64,000 nucleotides of DNA. It comes from an uncultured Gammaproteobacteria bacterium (GTDB lineage Bacteria > Pseudomonadota > Gammaproteobacteria > Pseudomonadales > Pseudohongiellaceae). Location of the stretch: contig CAJXVC010000008.1 in NCBI GenBank assembly GCA_913060975.1, positions 1 to 64,000 on the forward strand, in the 5' to 3' direction. Made by a program: the position numbers and the translations under genes. Of the stretch, positions 8,903 through 18,147 are shown one piece after another (position 1 is the first letter of the stretch; each line of letters opens with the position of its first letter). A model generated the notes under the pieces. The model was not told the DNA's origin, made no database searches, and worked only from the letters and a program-made list of their open reading frames with translations.

Positions 8903-9068
8903 GGTCATCCTTCTGATCAAGCAGTTTGGGAATGCTCAATCATATATGACATTCTGGCCCAGTAGCACGAGAAAGTTCAGTTTAAGAATCAAATCAGGCG
9001 CCGTGGATAGCCAAGTGCTGTGCCACAACTCCAGCCAATAGATGTTATGCGGATTAGGTGTTAAGGGA

Positions 9069-10688
9069 CTAGTTCAATGGCTGCAATGCAAACGCAGTCA
9101 AGGTAGTGCCGGAAGCAATCAAGACCACTTGCTGGCCATCCAGCATGAAGGTCACGGCGGCTGCACCCCAGATGCGTGAACCAGTCTGATAGTGCCATAG
9201 GTTGTCACCGTCTTCGGCTGAGAACGCCATGAAATTGCCTTCATGGTCGCCGGCAAAAACCAGCCCGCTGGCAGTACTCATCACGCCGCCAAATGTCGGT
9301 GAAGGATAAGTGAATTCCCAGGCCAGTTCGCCAGTATGCACGTCCAATGCGCGCAGGGCTCCGTAGCCTTGCTCACCATCAATGTAGACTACGCCGCCGA
9401 AATTGGAGACGCCTGGTGTGTTTGCGGGCTCTTCAGGCACGAAAGTGGCGCAAGTCTCACGCGCCGTCAGGATAAACAGATCCAGATCTGGATAGAAAGT
9501 CGGCGGCATGAAGTTGGTGCTGCCCCAGGGGTCGGGCACACAGCCCTTGCTGCCATCATTCAATACAATCGGCCGGCCATCGGCATCCAGTTCACGGGCC
9601 CAGGTGGTGGCCGTAAATGGCGTGCCGAGTAGTAACTCTCCGGTGACGCGATCAAGAACATAAAAGAAGCCGTTGCGATTGCCCACCATCACGACTTTGC
9701 GTGGCTCCCCCTGCCACTCGATATCCGCCAGCACCGGCATGTGATTGGAATCCCAGTCATTCAGATCATGAGGGGTAAATTGGTAGTGCCATTTTAACTC
9801 GCCAGTGTCCGGGTCAAGGGCGACCAGAGAATTGCTGTACAAGTTATCGCCGGGGCGCTGATCACCATAGTAATCAGGGTTGGGGTTGCCAACTCCCCAG
9901 TACAGGGTATTCAGCTCAGGGTCAAAACTGCCATTCATCCAGGTGCCGCCGCCCCCGCCTGCCAGTACTTCGGGATCATCAGGCCAGGTTTCACTGCCCG
10001 GTTCACCCGGACCAGGAATCGTATTGAAGCGCCATAGTTGCTCACCGGTTTCCGGATCATAGGCATCAATAAATCCACGGGTCTGATATTCCCCACCGGA
10101 GATGCCGACTATGACCTTGCCATCAATAACCAGCGGCGCCAGGGTCGCGGCATAACCGACTTGGTAATCAGCCAGCGTAATATCCCAGAGCACCTCGCCA
10201 TTGCGACGGTCGAAAGCCAATAGATGGGCATCGAGTGTCACCATGAAAAGCCGATTACCCAACATGCCAAAGCCACGGTTCACAGGCGCACTGGCACCGT
10301 AGGTCAAATCATCAGGAAGATTGCGCCGATATTGCCAGAAACGTCGGCCCGTACGCGCATCAATTGCCCAGGCGTAGTTGTTGGAGCCGGTGACATAGAG
10401 AACGCCATCATCAACCAGCGGCGAGGTTTCAAAACCGCGACCCCGGGTTGTTGTGCCCGTTTGAAATGTCCAGACAGGCTGCAATTCATGCACGTTATCA
10501 GGTGTAATTTGCGTCAGTGGGCTGTGCCGCGTACCACTGTAGTCACCCGAATAGGTTAACCAGCGCTCCGGGTCGCCAAAGCCTGATAACAAGTCTGCAT
10601 AGTCTGGACCGCTTTGCTGACTCAACAAGCTCGTACTCGCCAGTAACATTGCAACAGACGCTACTACGTTGATTCCCGATCTGTTCAC
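9069..10688 (-). CDS. PQQ-dependent dehydrogenase (quinoprotein), lanthanide-type motif
   Basis: A 539-residue periplasmic quinoprotein with an eight-bladed propeller made of repeated tryptophan-docking motifs (such as LDPDTGELKWHYQ and LDVHTGELAWEF). Metal and cofactor residues by alignment to methanol dehydrogenase: Glu200 in GGE, Asn268 in GVGNPNP, catalytic Asp311 followed by Trp312-Asp313. The second Asp matches the extra acidic ligand of lanthanide-dependent enzymes, where calcium enzymes have Ala. The usual adjacent Cys-Cys pair before VNRG is replaced by Ala-Ser-Ala-Pro, so the vicinal disulfide is absent. It is somewhat shorter than MxaF/XoxF. The GTG start overlaps the stop of the cytochrome gene (GTGA) and has GGAG 7 bases upstream. 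Electrons presumably pass to that dihaem cytochrome; substrate unknown. Confidence 0.9.
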   Translation of the reverse strand: MNRSGINVVASVAMLLASTSLLSQQSGPDYADLLSGFGDPERWLTYSGDYSGTRHSPLTQITPDNVHELQPVWTFQTGTTTRGRGFETSPLVDDGVLYVTGSNNYAWAIDARTGRRFWQYRRNLPDDLTYGASAPVNRGFGMLGNRLFMVTLDAHLLAFDRRNGEVLWDITLADYQVGYAATLAPLVIDGKVIVGISGGEYQTRGFIDAYDPETGEQLWRFNTIPGPGEPGSETWPDDPEVLAGGGGGTWMNGSFDPELNTLYWGVGNPNPDYYGDQRPGDNLYSNSLVALDPDTGELKWHYQFTPHDLNDWDSNHMPVLADIEWQGEPRKVVMVGNRNGFFYVLDRVTGELLLGTPFTATTWARELDADGRPIVLNDGSKGCVPDPWGSTNFMPPTFYPDLDLFILTARETCATFVPEEPANTPGVSNFGGVVYIDGEQGYGALRALDVHTGELAWEFTYPSPTFGGVMSTASGLVFAGDHEGNFMAFSAEDGDNLWHYQTGSRIWGAAAVTFMLDGQQVVLIASGTTLTAFALQPLN

Positions 10689-11488
10689 TGCGCGACTCCG
10701 GAGGAAATTGACTGAATATAATTGAGGACATCCAGCAACTCATTTTCCGAAAGGTCCGCCGCAGAGAATGCAGGCATCAGGGAGCTATCAGGTTGCTCAA
10801 TGCTTGTCAGTTGCTGGCGACGGAACGCCAGGAGTTGTTGTTGACGGCTGACCAGTTGCACAGAAAACGCATCGATGTTGCTCAACACGCCGGGTATCGA
10901 CTCACCCGAGCTGGTTTGCACAATGACTGTGTCGTATCCGGAGGCGATTGTCACATCGGGGTCGCGCACAGCACCACGGATGTCTTCGAGGTTACGTCGA
11001 ACCAGGAGTGAAGTCAGGTCTGGCCCGAGAACGCCACCGCTATTGCCGACACGGTGACATTCGGCACACTGACTGGCGAACAGTCGCTGGCCATTGCTGC
11101 TGTCTCCGGCTGGCAAATCCACCACCCCTTGTTGAGCAACACTGCGCAGATAGCTGACCAGCATCCACAACTCTGTCTCTGTGTATTCATGCGGTGGCAT
11201 GATCGTGCCAGGCACACCATCGCGAATGGCAGCAAACACATCTGCGTCAGTAAGTTGCCGGCTATTCCAGATTTGCGTCAGATCAGGTGCATCGATACTG
11301 GCAATGCCCCTGGCATCTGCCCCGTGACAAGTTGCACACTGGGCACGGAACAACGCACCCCCGGCATAGGCAGCGCGGGCGTCGTTGGCGAGCGGATTCA
11401 ATGCTTGTGCTTGTACCTGCACTGCTGCACCAGCAACCAGCAAGGTCAGCAATGGACACAGCATTAGACATTTTACAGCTAACTTCAT
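10685..11488 (-). CDS. Exported dihaem cytochrome c
   Basis: A 267-residue periplasmic protein with a signal peptide and two class I haem motifs, CATCH (about residues 51-55) and CAECH (about 141-145). The first domain has MPPHEYTETE with a candidate axial Met; the second ends in SLMPAFSAADLSENELLDVLNYIQS, again supplying Met and the standard last helix. Between the second haem motif and its Met lies a DUF1553-like segment with GYDTVIVQTSSGESIPG, often seen in cytochromes next to quinoproteins. It overlaps the PQQ dehydrogenase gene by 4 bases and is best read as its electron acceptor. I prefer the ATG at 11488; an upstream TTG in frame would give a 14-residue longer N-terminus without a ribosome site. 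Confidence 0.9.
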   Translation of the reverse strand: MKLAVKCLMLCPLLTLLVAGAAVQVQAQALNPLANDARAAYAGGALFRAQCATCHGADARGIASIDAPDLTQIWNSRQLTDADVFAAIRDGVPGTIMPPHEYTETELWMLVSYLRSVAQQGVVDLPAGDSSNGQRLFASQCAECHRVGNSGGVLGPDLTSLLVRRNLEDIRGAVRDPDVTIASGYDTVIVQTSSGESIPGVLSNIDAFSVQLVSRQQQLLAFRRQQLTSIEQPDSSLMPAFSAADLSENELLDVLNYIQSISSGVAQ

Positions 11489-11538
11489 GGGCAAGATTGC
11501 ATTCGCGTTTTTATCATTATAATTGCGCAACCACTTGC

Positions 11539-12519
11539 TCAGGGAGACACAGTGACCGTGATATTTTCATAGGTGAACAGCGAGCCGTCACTGGCGATAC
11601 CGCGCAGCACATATTCGCCCGGCTCGGTAAACGTCACACTGGACTGCCAGCGGTTATCCGCAGGTGGCTCCGGGATAAAGTAAGGTGGCGACCAGGGCGA
11701 ATTGGCGTAAACCCGTGTATCTGTATACGTCTTCATTTGCACTGGCTCAAAAGTCGCCGCCGCTTCGGGGCCGCGATAGACAGACCATGAAAAACGTAGC
11801 CCTGGGCCAGATATCGCGACGATCGAAGATGGTGGACGATAGATTCGCTCCGGGGTACTCGGTGCTGGCCGGGTTGAACGTGCGGGAAAATCATCCGGGT
11901 CATTGGCATAGACAGCCAGATCCAATACTTCGCCAACTCTGACTCGGCGAAAGCTGTCGCCTTCGACACGTAGTTCGGGCGCCACGTTATCGCGCAAGCG
12001 GTCATCCAATGAACCGAATGCACCACCGACTTCTGTTGAGATCACTTGCGGGTCGATTCGGTAGTCCGCCAACAAACTGCCATAAGCGCGGGCGGTATGA
12101 TCCTGAGCACTTAAGGTCCACACCAGCTCTTTCTCGCCGAAGTCAGCAGGCACATCCACAGTGAACAAGAACGGATTACGGCGTGGATAAAAATGCGTGG
12201 GCTGCCCCATGTCGGCTAGCTCAGGATCATAGGCCTCAATAGTCAAATCATCCAATTCACCGGCACCGACAATTTGGAAATAGTTTTTCGGGCCAACCTG
12301 CAAATCAAATTGCTGTTTCCAGTTGGAATTCATGTAACCGAAAAACAATTTGAAAGTACCGTCATCGTTTGGCCACCAGCCTTCATAGGCCGGTGATAGC
12401 AGTTCGCCGTAGTTCACCATCCGGCGCTCTTGACCAATAGCACCCTGACTGACCAAACCAATCAGTAACAGGCCCACAGTAAGCAGGCTGCGTAAATTGT
12501 TGCTGTGTACTCTAAACAT
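11539..12519 (-). CDS. Secreted beta-rich partner protein, unknown function (paralogue of 40723-41640)
   Basis: A 326-residue exported protein of no recognised family. After a signal peptide ending near AIGQ it has an N-terminal module with EGWWPNDDGTFKLFFGYMN, then QPTHFYPRRNPFLFTVDVP and a VWTL segment, followed by Pro-rich linkers and a C-terminal Ig/PKD-like strand set ending FTEPGEYVLRGIASDG. The same ordered landmarks (EGW-N-DG-FGY-N, QP-x-F-P-R, W-x-L, FxEPGxY) occur in the protein at 40723, so they form a paralogous pair. Both sit beside a haem/copper-monooxygenase-like gene, here 12 bases downstream of it. The ATG at 12519 is preferred because GGGAG, overlapping the upstream stop, is 8 bases away. 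I infer a periplasmic partner or substrate-binding subunit; not proven. Confidence 0.8.
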   Translation of the reverse strand: MFRVHSNNLRSLLTVGLLLIGLVSQGAIGQERRMVNYGELLSPAYEGWWPNDDGTFKLFFGYMNSNWKQQFDLQVGPKNYFQIVGAGELDDLTIEAYDPELADMGQPTHFYPRRNPFLFTVDVPADFGEKELVWTLSAQDHTARAYGSLLADYRIDPQVISTEVGGAFGSLDDRLRDNVAPELRVEGDSFRRVRVGEVLDLAVYANDPDDFPARSTRPAPSTPERIYRPPSSIVAISGPGLRFSWSVYRGPEAAATFEPVQMKTYTDTRVYANSPWSPPYFIPEPPADNRWQSSVTFTEPGEYVLRGIASDGSLFTYENITVTVSP

Positions 12520-12531
12520 CTTCACTACTCC

Positions 12532-14019
12532 CTAGTCTTCGCTGCCAGTCGATGCCTGATATTCAGGCACAGGCGCCCAGCACAAGGGACAGCCAACATC
12601 ATATTCATTGCGATCACCCAGAAATTCCCGGCGGGTCGCCATCTCTGCCTGAAACTGCTCCTCGGTCATTGTGACTGAGTAACCAAGGTCGATAAACATA
12701 TTGGACACCGAGCGTCGTCCACCACCTGCCCAGTTTCGCGGATCGGCCAAATTCGGGTTCGCATCCGTTGTATCCATATAGGCTATTGTGTGCAACACGG
12801 TACCTTTTGGCAGTAGTGGCGCACGGTCTTCCTTGTAAATATATTGCTTCACCCAGTTGTGGTCATAACCAACACAGTTGAGAGTAAAAATATTGTGCCC
12901 CCAGATCGCCTCCAGACACATTCTCACGCCTGGCGCGTGCAAGTGCGGTTCAAAAGCCATGATCTTGGTGTGTTCCTGTAGCACAACATAATTATGCAGC
13001 TCCTGATTGGCCTTGTCGGGCAACACATCAAGATCAATACCATTGCCAGTGCGTGGGCCGCGCTCGGAATACTCAGGTTCATAACCCCGCGGGAAGAAGG
13101 TGATACCAAATTCCAGATGCCCCGTAGTCTCACGCCCATTGGAGTGCAAATGGGCAGCACTCAGATGCAAGGCAGAATTAGCCTGCAGTAGCCTGCCTGC
13201 CGATTCCGGAAACACGTCTGCGTTACGACCTACTTCATGAATCGGCCAGCTTACCGTGGTTTCGGGATCTACATAGCTACCATCACCGCTGAGCACACCA
13301 CTTTGATAGGTCATGTGGTGAAAGATGTAGCGACCACCAACGGTTTCTGTACCCGCAGCCGGTGGAATGTCGTTGATCTCGCGTACTTCGACGGATTTCA
13401 CATAACGATCTTCGGTCAAGCCTGTGGGTACGACCCCGAGGTCCCCCCACCAGTCAGGTCCGACTGCGGGCCTGGTCATATCCGGGCCCCTGAGCACCAG
13501 ATCAGGATCACCCAGTGTCCAGTTGTTGCCTTCGACAAACTCCAGTGGCTCAGGCTCGAGATCCGGATTGCCGCGCGCGGCGCCGTTCTGAGCCCAGGCC
13601 TGGATCATGGCCAGCTCCTTGTCAGACAGGGAGTAATCACTTTCAAACCCGGATGCAATGCCGATATCTTTTTCGACGAACCAGGGGGGCATGGCACCCA
13701 TACGATCGCGAATAGCCGTACGATACATGATGACTGGCGCCCACGGTCTTACTTCGTCGTAGGTCAGGAATGACATTGGGCCGCCACCACCGGGGCGATG
13801 ACACTGCTGACAGCTGTCTTGCAGAATCGGTGCAATATGTTCAGCATAGTTCACCTCATCAGGCGCCATGCCCCAATCCTCGATATCGTAGTAATGCAGT
13901 TCATGATTCGCGACACTGGCATCGTGAGGTTGGCCCAGAGCCAGCGGGGATATGAGCAAACCACTTAGAGCAAGGATTTTCAGAGAGGGTAGCAATTCTC
14001 GAACAGTAATGGGCTGCAT
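12532..14019 (-). CDS. Fused c-type haem / PHM-like copper monooxygenase protein (copy 1)
   Basis: A 495-residue exported protein. Residues 60-150 form a haem-binding module with CQQCH at 70-74 and the PMSFLTYDEVRPWAP motif. The remainder matches the two-domain copper type II ascorbate-dependent monooxygenase fold: candidate first copper site His234-His235 plus His290/His292, second site His359-x-His361 with a late Met441, by analogy to peptidylglycine monooxygenase (HH + H, then HxH + M). It is first gene of a four-gene minus-strand operon ending in the PQQ dehydrogenase. AGAGGAA precedes its ATG. It diverges from copies 2 and 3 (HLH rather than HGH, and the NPNNPDP segment is NPNLADP). A redox role at the cell envelope is likely; substrate unknown. 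Confidence 0.8.
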   Translation of the reverse strand: MQPITVRELLPSLKILALSGLLISPLALGQPHDASVANHELHYYDIEDWGMAPDEVNYAEHIAPILQDSCQQCHRPGGGGPMSFLTYDEVRPWAPVIMYRTAIRDRMGAMPPWFVEKDIGIASGFESDYSLSDKELAMIQAWAQNGAARGNPDLEPEPLEFVEGNNWTLGDPDLVLRGPDMTRPAVGPDWWGDLGVVPTGLTEDRYVKSVEVREINDIPPAAGTETVGGRYIFHHMTYQSGVLSGDGSYVDPETTVSWPIHEVGRNADVFPESAGRLLQANSALHLSAAHLHSNGRETTGHLEFGITFFPRGYEPEYSERGPRTGNGIDLDVLPDKANQELHNYVVLQEHTKIMAFEPHLHAPGVRMCLEAIWGHNIFTLNCVGYDHNWVKQYIYKEDRAPLLPKGTVLHTIAYMDTTDANPNLADPRNWAGGGRRSVSNMFIDLGYSVTMTEEQFQAEMATRREFLGDRNEYDVGCPLCWAPVPEYQASTGSED

Positions 14020-14355
14020 GTCAGATTCCTCTTGTTATCTTTATATTCCAGAAATTCCGGCCAGTTCATGGCGTATCGGGGATTCGGTCAACTCTCGCAG
14101 ACGCCTTTCTTGGCTCTAGCTAGATTGACTCGAAGTTGCGCCGAATCTGTAGCGACGATGTGTCGCATCGACTACCTGAAGACAATTTTAACGGGCACCG
14201 AATTCTGGTGAGAGGATCACCATAAAACTATTTTCAGTCACTGGGAAGCCTTACTAATAGCAAATAAATTTGGAAGCTGAAGCACGCGTGAACACTGGGC
14301 TCGGCGAAGATGTGCAGCACCACTCTCAAGCGCCAAAAGGCATAATGGAGAGCTT
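14020..14355. other. Promoter region of the quinoprotein operon
   Basis: This 336-base gap lies between the AraC-type regulator (its 3' end) and the start of the haem/copper-monooxygenase operon, both on the minus strand. It should contain the operon promoter and regulator sites. I found no clear inverted repeat or terminator; nothing else stands out. Confidence 0.5.
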
Positions 14356-15459
14356 TTACTTGGCCAGCCGATATTCCGTAGGAGTCATACCGAACTGACT
14401 TTTAAACAGACTATTAAAAGAAGAAAGTGTGGAGTAGCCAACTTCATAAGCAATCGTCGATACCGGCGCGTCTGATTGCTTGAGCAATTTACCCGCCTCG
14501 GCCAACCGATAGTGATTCAAAAACTGATTAAAATTGCGAAACTGCATTTCACTGTTTATTGAACGACGCAGCTTCTGCTCACTGACTTCGAGAGTCTGCG
14601 CCAGATTCGCAATAGTGAAGCCATGCTGTGCGTAGAGCCGCTGCTGTTCCATGACGGCGATGATGCCAGAAGCCAGCGGCGCAGCAGGCTCTGTTGCTTG
14701 CTTTTCTGTGACTGTCGCAGCAGTACTGGGCAGGCTGGATTTCTTTGGTTGTCCTGCCCAGGTTGACCCGGTAAACAAGGCAAACAGATCGGCATGTTTG
14801 TGAAAAATAAGTAAATTAAAGGCGAGAAAGATTAGAAAGATGTAAATCGCGCTGACCAAACCAGGTAGAGTCACCGGAACGAAGCTCATATCCTCAAGTA
14901 ACATGCGCCCGTAGACGAACAGGCCCGACAATAACCGTGGGATAATAAACACCAGCGTGCTGATGACAAAATACACCCGCAGGGTGCGGCGGTTCTCAAG
15001 CAAATCCGCCCGATAACCTTGCATGGTATACAACGCTGCCATCACGGAAAAATAGATGAGAATCGCCAACGGAATAATATAGGCCGTGATCAATACGACA
15101 TCGGATGTGACTGTTGCCCGATTATAGATTAGCCCGCCTATGCCTTCGCGAAACATGATGAAATAGGCCAGTAACACCCAATCGACCGGCTTCATCCGCG
15201 CTTCGTCGATGAACAGGTAGCGGGCAATGGCATACAGGACGATTGGCGTTAGCAAGGAAATTGCATACAGCAGGCGCGCCATCGCATTGTCCAACGCCGA
15301 ATGCTGATAGCCGACGTAACAAATCAGGCAGACAAAAAGAAGAATGAATAGCAATCCCGAACGCGTACGATGATGCAAAAGAAAATAAAGGCATGTAGTA
15401 ACTAGCTGGGAAATGGCTAGCAGAATAAAACTGTCATGAAGTAGCGGCATAAAGCTCAA
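14356..15459 (-). CDS. AraC-family regulator with N-terminal membrane domain
   Basis: A 367-residue protein. The first 230 residues contain about six to seven hydrophobic helices (for example FILLAISQLVTTCLYFLL and FIFLIFLAFNLLIF). The C-terminal 100 residues form the AraC/XylS double helix-turn-helix: NLAQTLEVSEQKLRRSINSE is the first, and DAPVSTIAYEVGYSTLSSFNSLF-type second motif ends FKSQFGMTPTEYR, the family signature. Such membrane-anchored AraC proteins probably sense envelope or extracellular ligands. Its location just upstream of the quinoprotein operon and in the same orientation makes it a good candidate controller, but that is inference. Confidence 0.9.
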   Translation of the reverse strand: MSFMPLLHDSFILLAISQLVTTCLYFLLHHRTRSGLLFILLFVCLICYVGYQHSALDNAMARLLYAISLLTPIVLYAIARYLFIDEARMKPVDWVLLAYFIMFREGIGGLIYNRATVTSDVVLITAYIIPLAILIYFSVMAALYTMQGYRADLLENRRTLRVYFVISTLVFIIPRLLSGLFVYGRMLLEDMSFVPVTLPGLVSAIYIFLIFLAFNLLIFHKHADLFALFTGSTWAGQPKKSSLPSTAATVTEKQATEPAAPLASGIIAVMEQQRLYAQHGFTIANLAQTLEVSEQKLRRSINSEMQFRNFNQFLNHYRLAEAGKLLKQSDAPVSTIAYEVGYSTLSSFNSLFKSQFGMTPTEYRLAK

Positions 15460-15801
15460 GAATCCGTCTCAGCCCTATTTATAATAATTGATGCCGAAAA
15501 TAGCGCGCATTCGGCTTCGATGCCACGGCTTTTATTAATTAAGGCACTTTGCCTTCAATTCAAGAGCCTGAATATTGACGCTAACGCCTGACAGATTTAT
15601 TTGGCAGTGAATTTCGTTGACTCGAAAGCTGGGAAGCGTAGATTAGTACATCAGGCAATCAGCACTGCCCGTCAAACTGCTCGGCAGCATCACCACCGCG
15701 CAAGTAGTTGCATGACGCAGGGTCGAAATCGCCCATCACAGACGCGCTCAGCTGTACTTACTGAGCTTGGGTCTTAAATAAAACAATAATCGGAGCGCAC
15801 C
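15460..15801. other. Divergent intergenic region, AraC regulator / cupin
   Basis: A 342-base gap between a minus-strand and a plus-strand start, so it should hold two promoters. I see no repeat or hairpin of note. GGAG lies 7 bases before the cupin ATG. Confidence 0.5.
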
Positions 15802-16272
15802 ATGAGCAAGAATCCGAAACTCTCGAAAGGCAAAGAAATCCTGATCACGGTCGGCGTGGCTGCTGTAATGAGTCTGTCAGTACTGGTCACCCAATCAGGT
15901 CTGGTATTCGCCCAATCGAGTAATTTTCAGGGCGGCAGCCCACAAGTCAGCCAGACCCCGGATATGGCCAATATTCGCATTCTGTTCCCCGCCGGAGTCC
16001 GATCATCGTGGCATTCCCATACCTGGGGCCAATTACTCATGATTGAGGAAGGCATCGGACTGCATCAAATACGTGGACGCATCATTGAAGAGTTCTATCC
16101 CGGCGAGCCCTTCTGGACGCCTGCAGGTGTTGAACACTGGCATGGCGCTCACCCTGAAGTAGATGCGCATCAACTGACCATTTACGAAGGTGATGTAGAA
16201 TGGCTAGATCCAGTCACTGACGAGCAATATCACGGCGTCAGAACCCGACCGATGAGTCGATCATCGCGCTAG
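15802..16272 (+). CDS. Exported cupin-domain protein
   Basis: A 156-residue single-cupin protein with an N-terminal signal or anchor segment (ILITVGVAAVMSLSVLV) ending near VFAQ. The metal site is recognisable: His71-x-His73 in SSWHSHTWG, Gln77 where most cupins have Glu, and His112 in PAGVEHWHG. The pattern resembles the HxHxWGQ cupins annotated as (R)-mandelonitrile lyase-like or carboxymuconolactone-linked proteins, whose metal is often manganese. It is a single-gene unit downstream of the divergent AraC regulator and followed by a hairpin. Reaction unknown; the periplasmic location is inferred from the leader. Confidence 0.85.
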   Translation: MSKNPKLSKGKEILITVGVAAVMSLSVLVTQSGLVFAQSSNFQGGSPQVSQTPDMANIRILFPAGVRSSWHSHTWGQLLMIEEGIGLHQIRGRIIEEFYPGEPFWTPAGVEHWHGAHPEVDAHQLTIYEGDVEWLDPVTDEQYHGVRTRPMSRSSR

Positions 16273-16311
16273 CAAGCGCCTCACCATTATTAGCCTGACT
16301 TGCATAACATG

Positions 16312-16346
16312 GGCAAGGTGACTGTAACAATTCAAGTCACCTTGCC
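16312..16346 (+). terminator. Hairpin after the cupin gene
   Basis: A perfect 12-base stem (GGCAAGGTGACT / AGTCACCTTGCC) with an 11-base loop, 40 bases past the stop. No T-run follows, so it may be a terminator only with help, or a 3' stabilising hairpin. Confidence 0.5.
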
Positions 16347-16931
16347 TGCTGCATTCTCAAATACTCCGCAATCCCAGCCTTGCGCTCAGTAGCACGCAAT
16401 TTGCTGTCATGTTCAATCCAGTTTGCGCCCACGTCTGTCAATATCCTGAGATTCACTACCTTGTTAGTCGTGACATGAGTAAGCATGCGCAAAACTCGCG
16501 AAATTTTGATAATTCTCCCACTCTTGTTAAAACTCTGAGCATTTAAATAATTCTGGGTAAGAATTATCTTAAGCGTGGAAAGATCATAGAGTTAATGCAG
16601 AGGATTTGTACTGCAATCGTTACTGCTGCGTATATCTACGTAAGTATTACTACCCAATCTTGGCACTATAAATGTAACTAACTTAAATTAATTACGCCTT
16701 TTCGAGATTTGTAGGAACCTATCTCACACGCTGTCTATAGAGTTAGTTGTACTATCTGTCTGCATATATTGACTGCTATTAGTTTAACTGCGCTTGCCTC
16801 AAGCGCTTTTAATCGATACGTCTTTGCCATATATAACAAACGTCACCGTGCACTAACGGAGTACTGTTGTTATAGCCTGAATTTTTATAACTCATGACTG
16901 AGTTTTTGCAAGTTAGTATTTGGAGGTTGTA
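16347..16931. other. AT-rich stretch upstream of the signalling block
   Basis: About 580 bases without a convincing gene. The section 16480-16800 is very AT-rich and likely carries the promoter of the signalling operon. I see no operator-like palindrome. Confidence 0.5.
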
Positions 16932-18101
16932 GTGCCAAACTGTCGTTTGCTCATTGCCGATGATGAACCGGACATAGCGGATATCGTATCTGCTGTTGCC
17001 GAAGATCTGGGCTATGAGGTGACTTATATCCAAGAAGGTAGTCAAGTTGCATCGCGAGTGGAGGTACTCGATCCAGCCGTCATCGTTTTGGATCTGCGCA
17101 TGCCTGGCACAGATGGCGTTCAAATTCTGAGCGAATTGGCTGAGCGTGGCTGCACTGCGCGAATCGTACTCATGTCTGGCATGGACCAACGCACAATCAA
17201 TTCAGTTGAATCGCTTGGCAAGGAAAAACGGCTGGATATTGTCGGTGCACTCAACAAACCAATGCACCCGGATGACATCGAATCGATGCTCAGTCCGCTT
17301 CTAAATGCTCAGCCAACGGTATCGAAAGCAAAGGAAGATGTAGCGTTAACGCAAAACTCAATATACGGTCCAAGTGTTTTTTTCAGCCCACAACAACCGA
17401 TCAGAGAAGATGCCAGTATCCAGCGCGCGGCTTTGGAACTTGCCTGGCAATTTGACGATGGCAGCGTGCTTGGCGGTGAAGACCTTTTCCAGTGGACGCT
17501 GGAGCAAAAGATAAGCAAATGTGCGCTGTCTATCGTACTTCGGGAAGCCTTAGAGCAATGGAAAGCCCTCGGTGATAACAACGCTTCATTGCAACTGGTC
17601 TTGCCACTACATCCAGCGTTATTGGAAGACTCTACTATCTTTTCGCTGATTTCAGAAACAGCGCAGCACTATCAGTTTCCTCAACATAATTTGATCGTTG
17701 AAACTTCCGAGTCAGGCATCTACAACTCAGACAGTACTGCTATTGAATGCCTTTCCCGATTGCGCATTGCAGGTTTTCAAACTGCGTTTATAACCCAGTC
17801 GAATGCGGATGATCTCCTTACGATGATAGACAAACTTCCTCTCGATGAGATCGTAGTTGATATGTCTTTCCTCTCCGACGACGCTTCTTTAAGTTCCAAT
17901 ATGGAACTGGAGTTTACCTATAGCTCACTCACTTCTTTAGCCCACAGAAAACAAATTGATACCAGCGCCCGCGGCGTCGTTACCAGCGACATCGCCGCAT
18001 TCGTTGAACGCTGCCGTTTCCATTGGGCAGAAGGAACACAATTAGCTCAACGTGTCCCAGTTGGAGAGCTCGTTAGCTTCTATAGCCAAACAAGGAATTA
18101 G
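16932..18101 (+). CDS. Response regulator with degenerate EAL domain
   Basis: A 389-residue cytoplasmic protein. Residues 1-120 form a complete receiver: acidic pair Asp10-Asp11 (ADDEPD), phospho-acceptor Asp54 in VLDLRMPG, and Lys in LNKPM. The second half follows the EAL-domain layout but lacks catalytic residues: the EAL signature is GEDLFQW, the TES motif survives as VETSES, the DDFGTG loop is missing and the usual LKID is LDEIVVD. It should therefore not hydrolyse cyclic-di-GMP, but could bind it or act as a protein-interaction domain. The GTG start at 16932 is chosen because GGAGG lies 7 bases before it. The hybrid kinase begins 46 bases downstream, suggesting a cognate pair in one operon. 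Confidence 0.88.
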   Translation: MPNCRLLIADDEPDIADIVSAVAEDLGYEVTYIQEGSQVASRVEVLDPAVIVLDLRMPGTDGVQILSELAERGCTARIVLMSGMDQRTINSVESLGKEKRLDIVGALNKPMHPDDIESMLSPLLNAQPTVSKAKEDVALTQNSIYGPSVFFSPQQPIREDASIQRAALELAWQFDDGSVLGGEDLFQWTLEQKISKCALSIVLREALEQWKALGDNNASLQLVLPLHPALLEDSTIFSLISETAQHYQFPQHNLIVETSESGIYNSDSTAIECLSRLRIAGFQTAFITQSNADDLLTMIDKLPLDEIVVDMSFLSDDASLSSNMELEFTYSSLTSLAHRKQIDTSARGVVTSDIAAFVERCRFHWAEGTQLAQRVPVGELVSFYSQTRN

Positions 18102-18147
18102 ATAAGCGTCTACAGTAGAGAATTCAGCCAGCGTCAAGAGAAGCCTT

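Noticed and set aside
10224..10559. Plus-strand frame inside the PQQ dehydrogenase
   Set aside because: Antisense shadow of a well-supported gene with conserved quinoprotein motifs.
16809..17189. Minus-strand frame of 126 codons
   Set aside because: Overlaps the receiver domain of the response regulator and has no signature or ribosome site.
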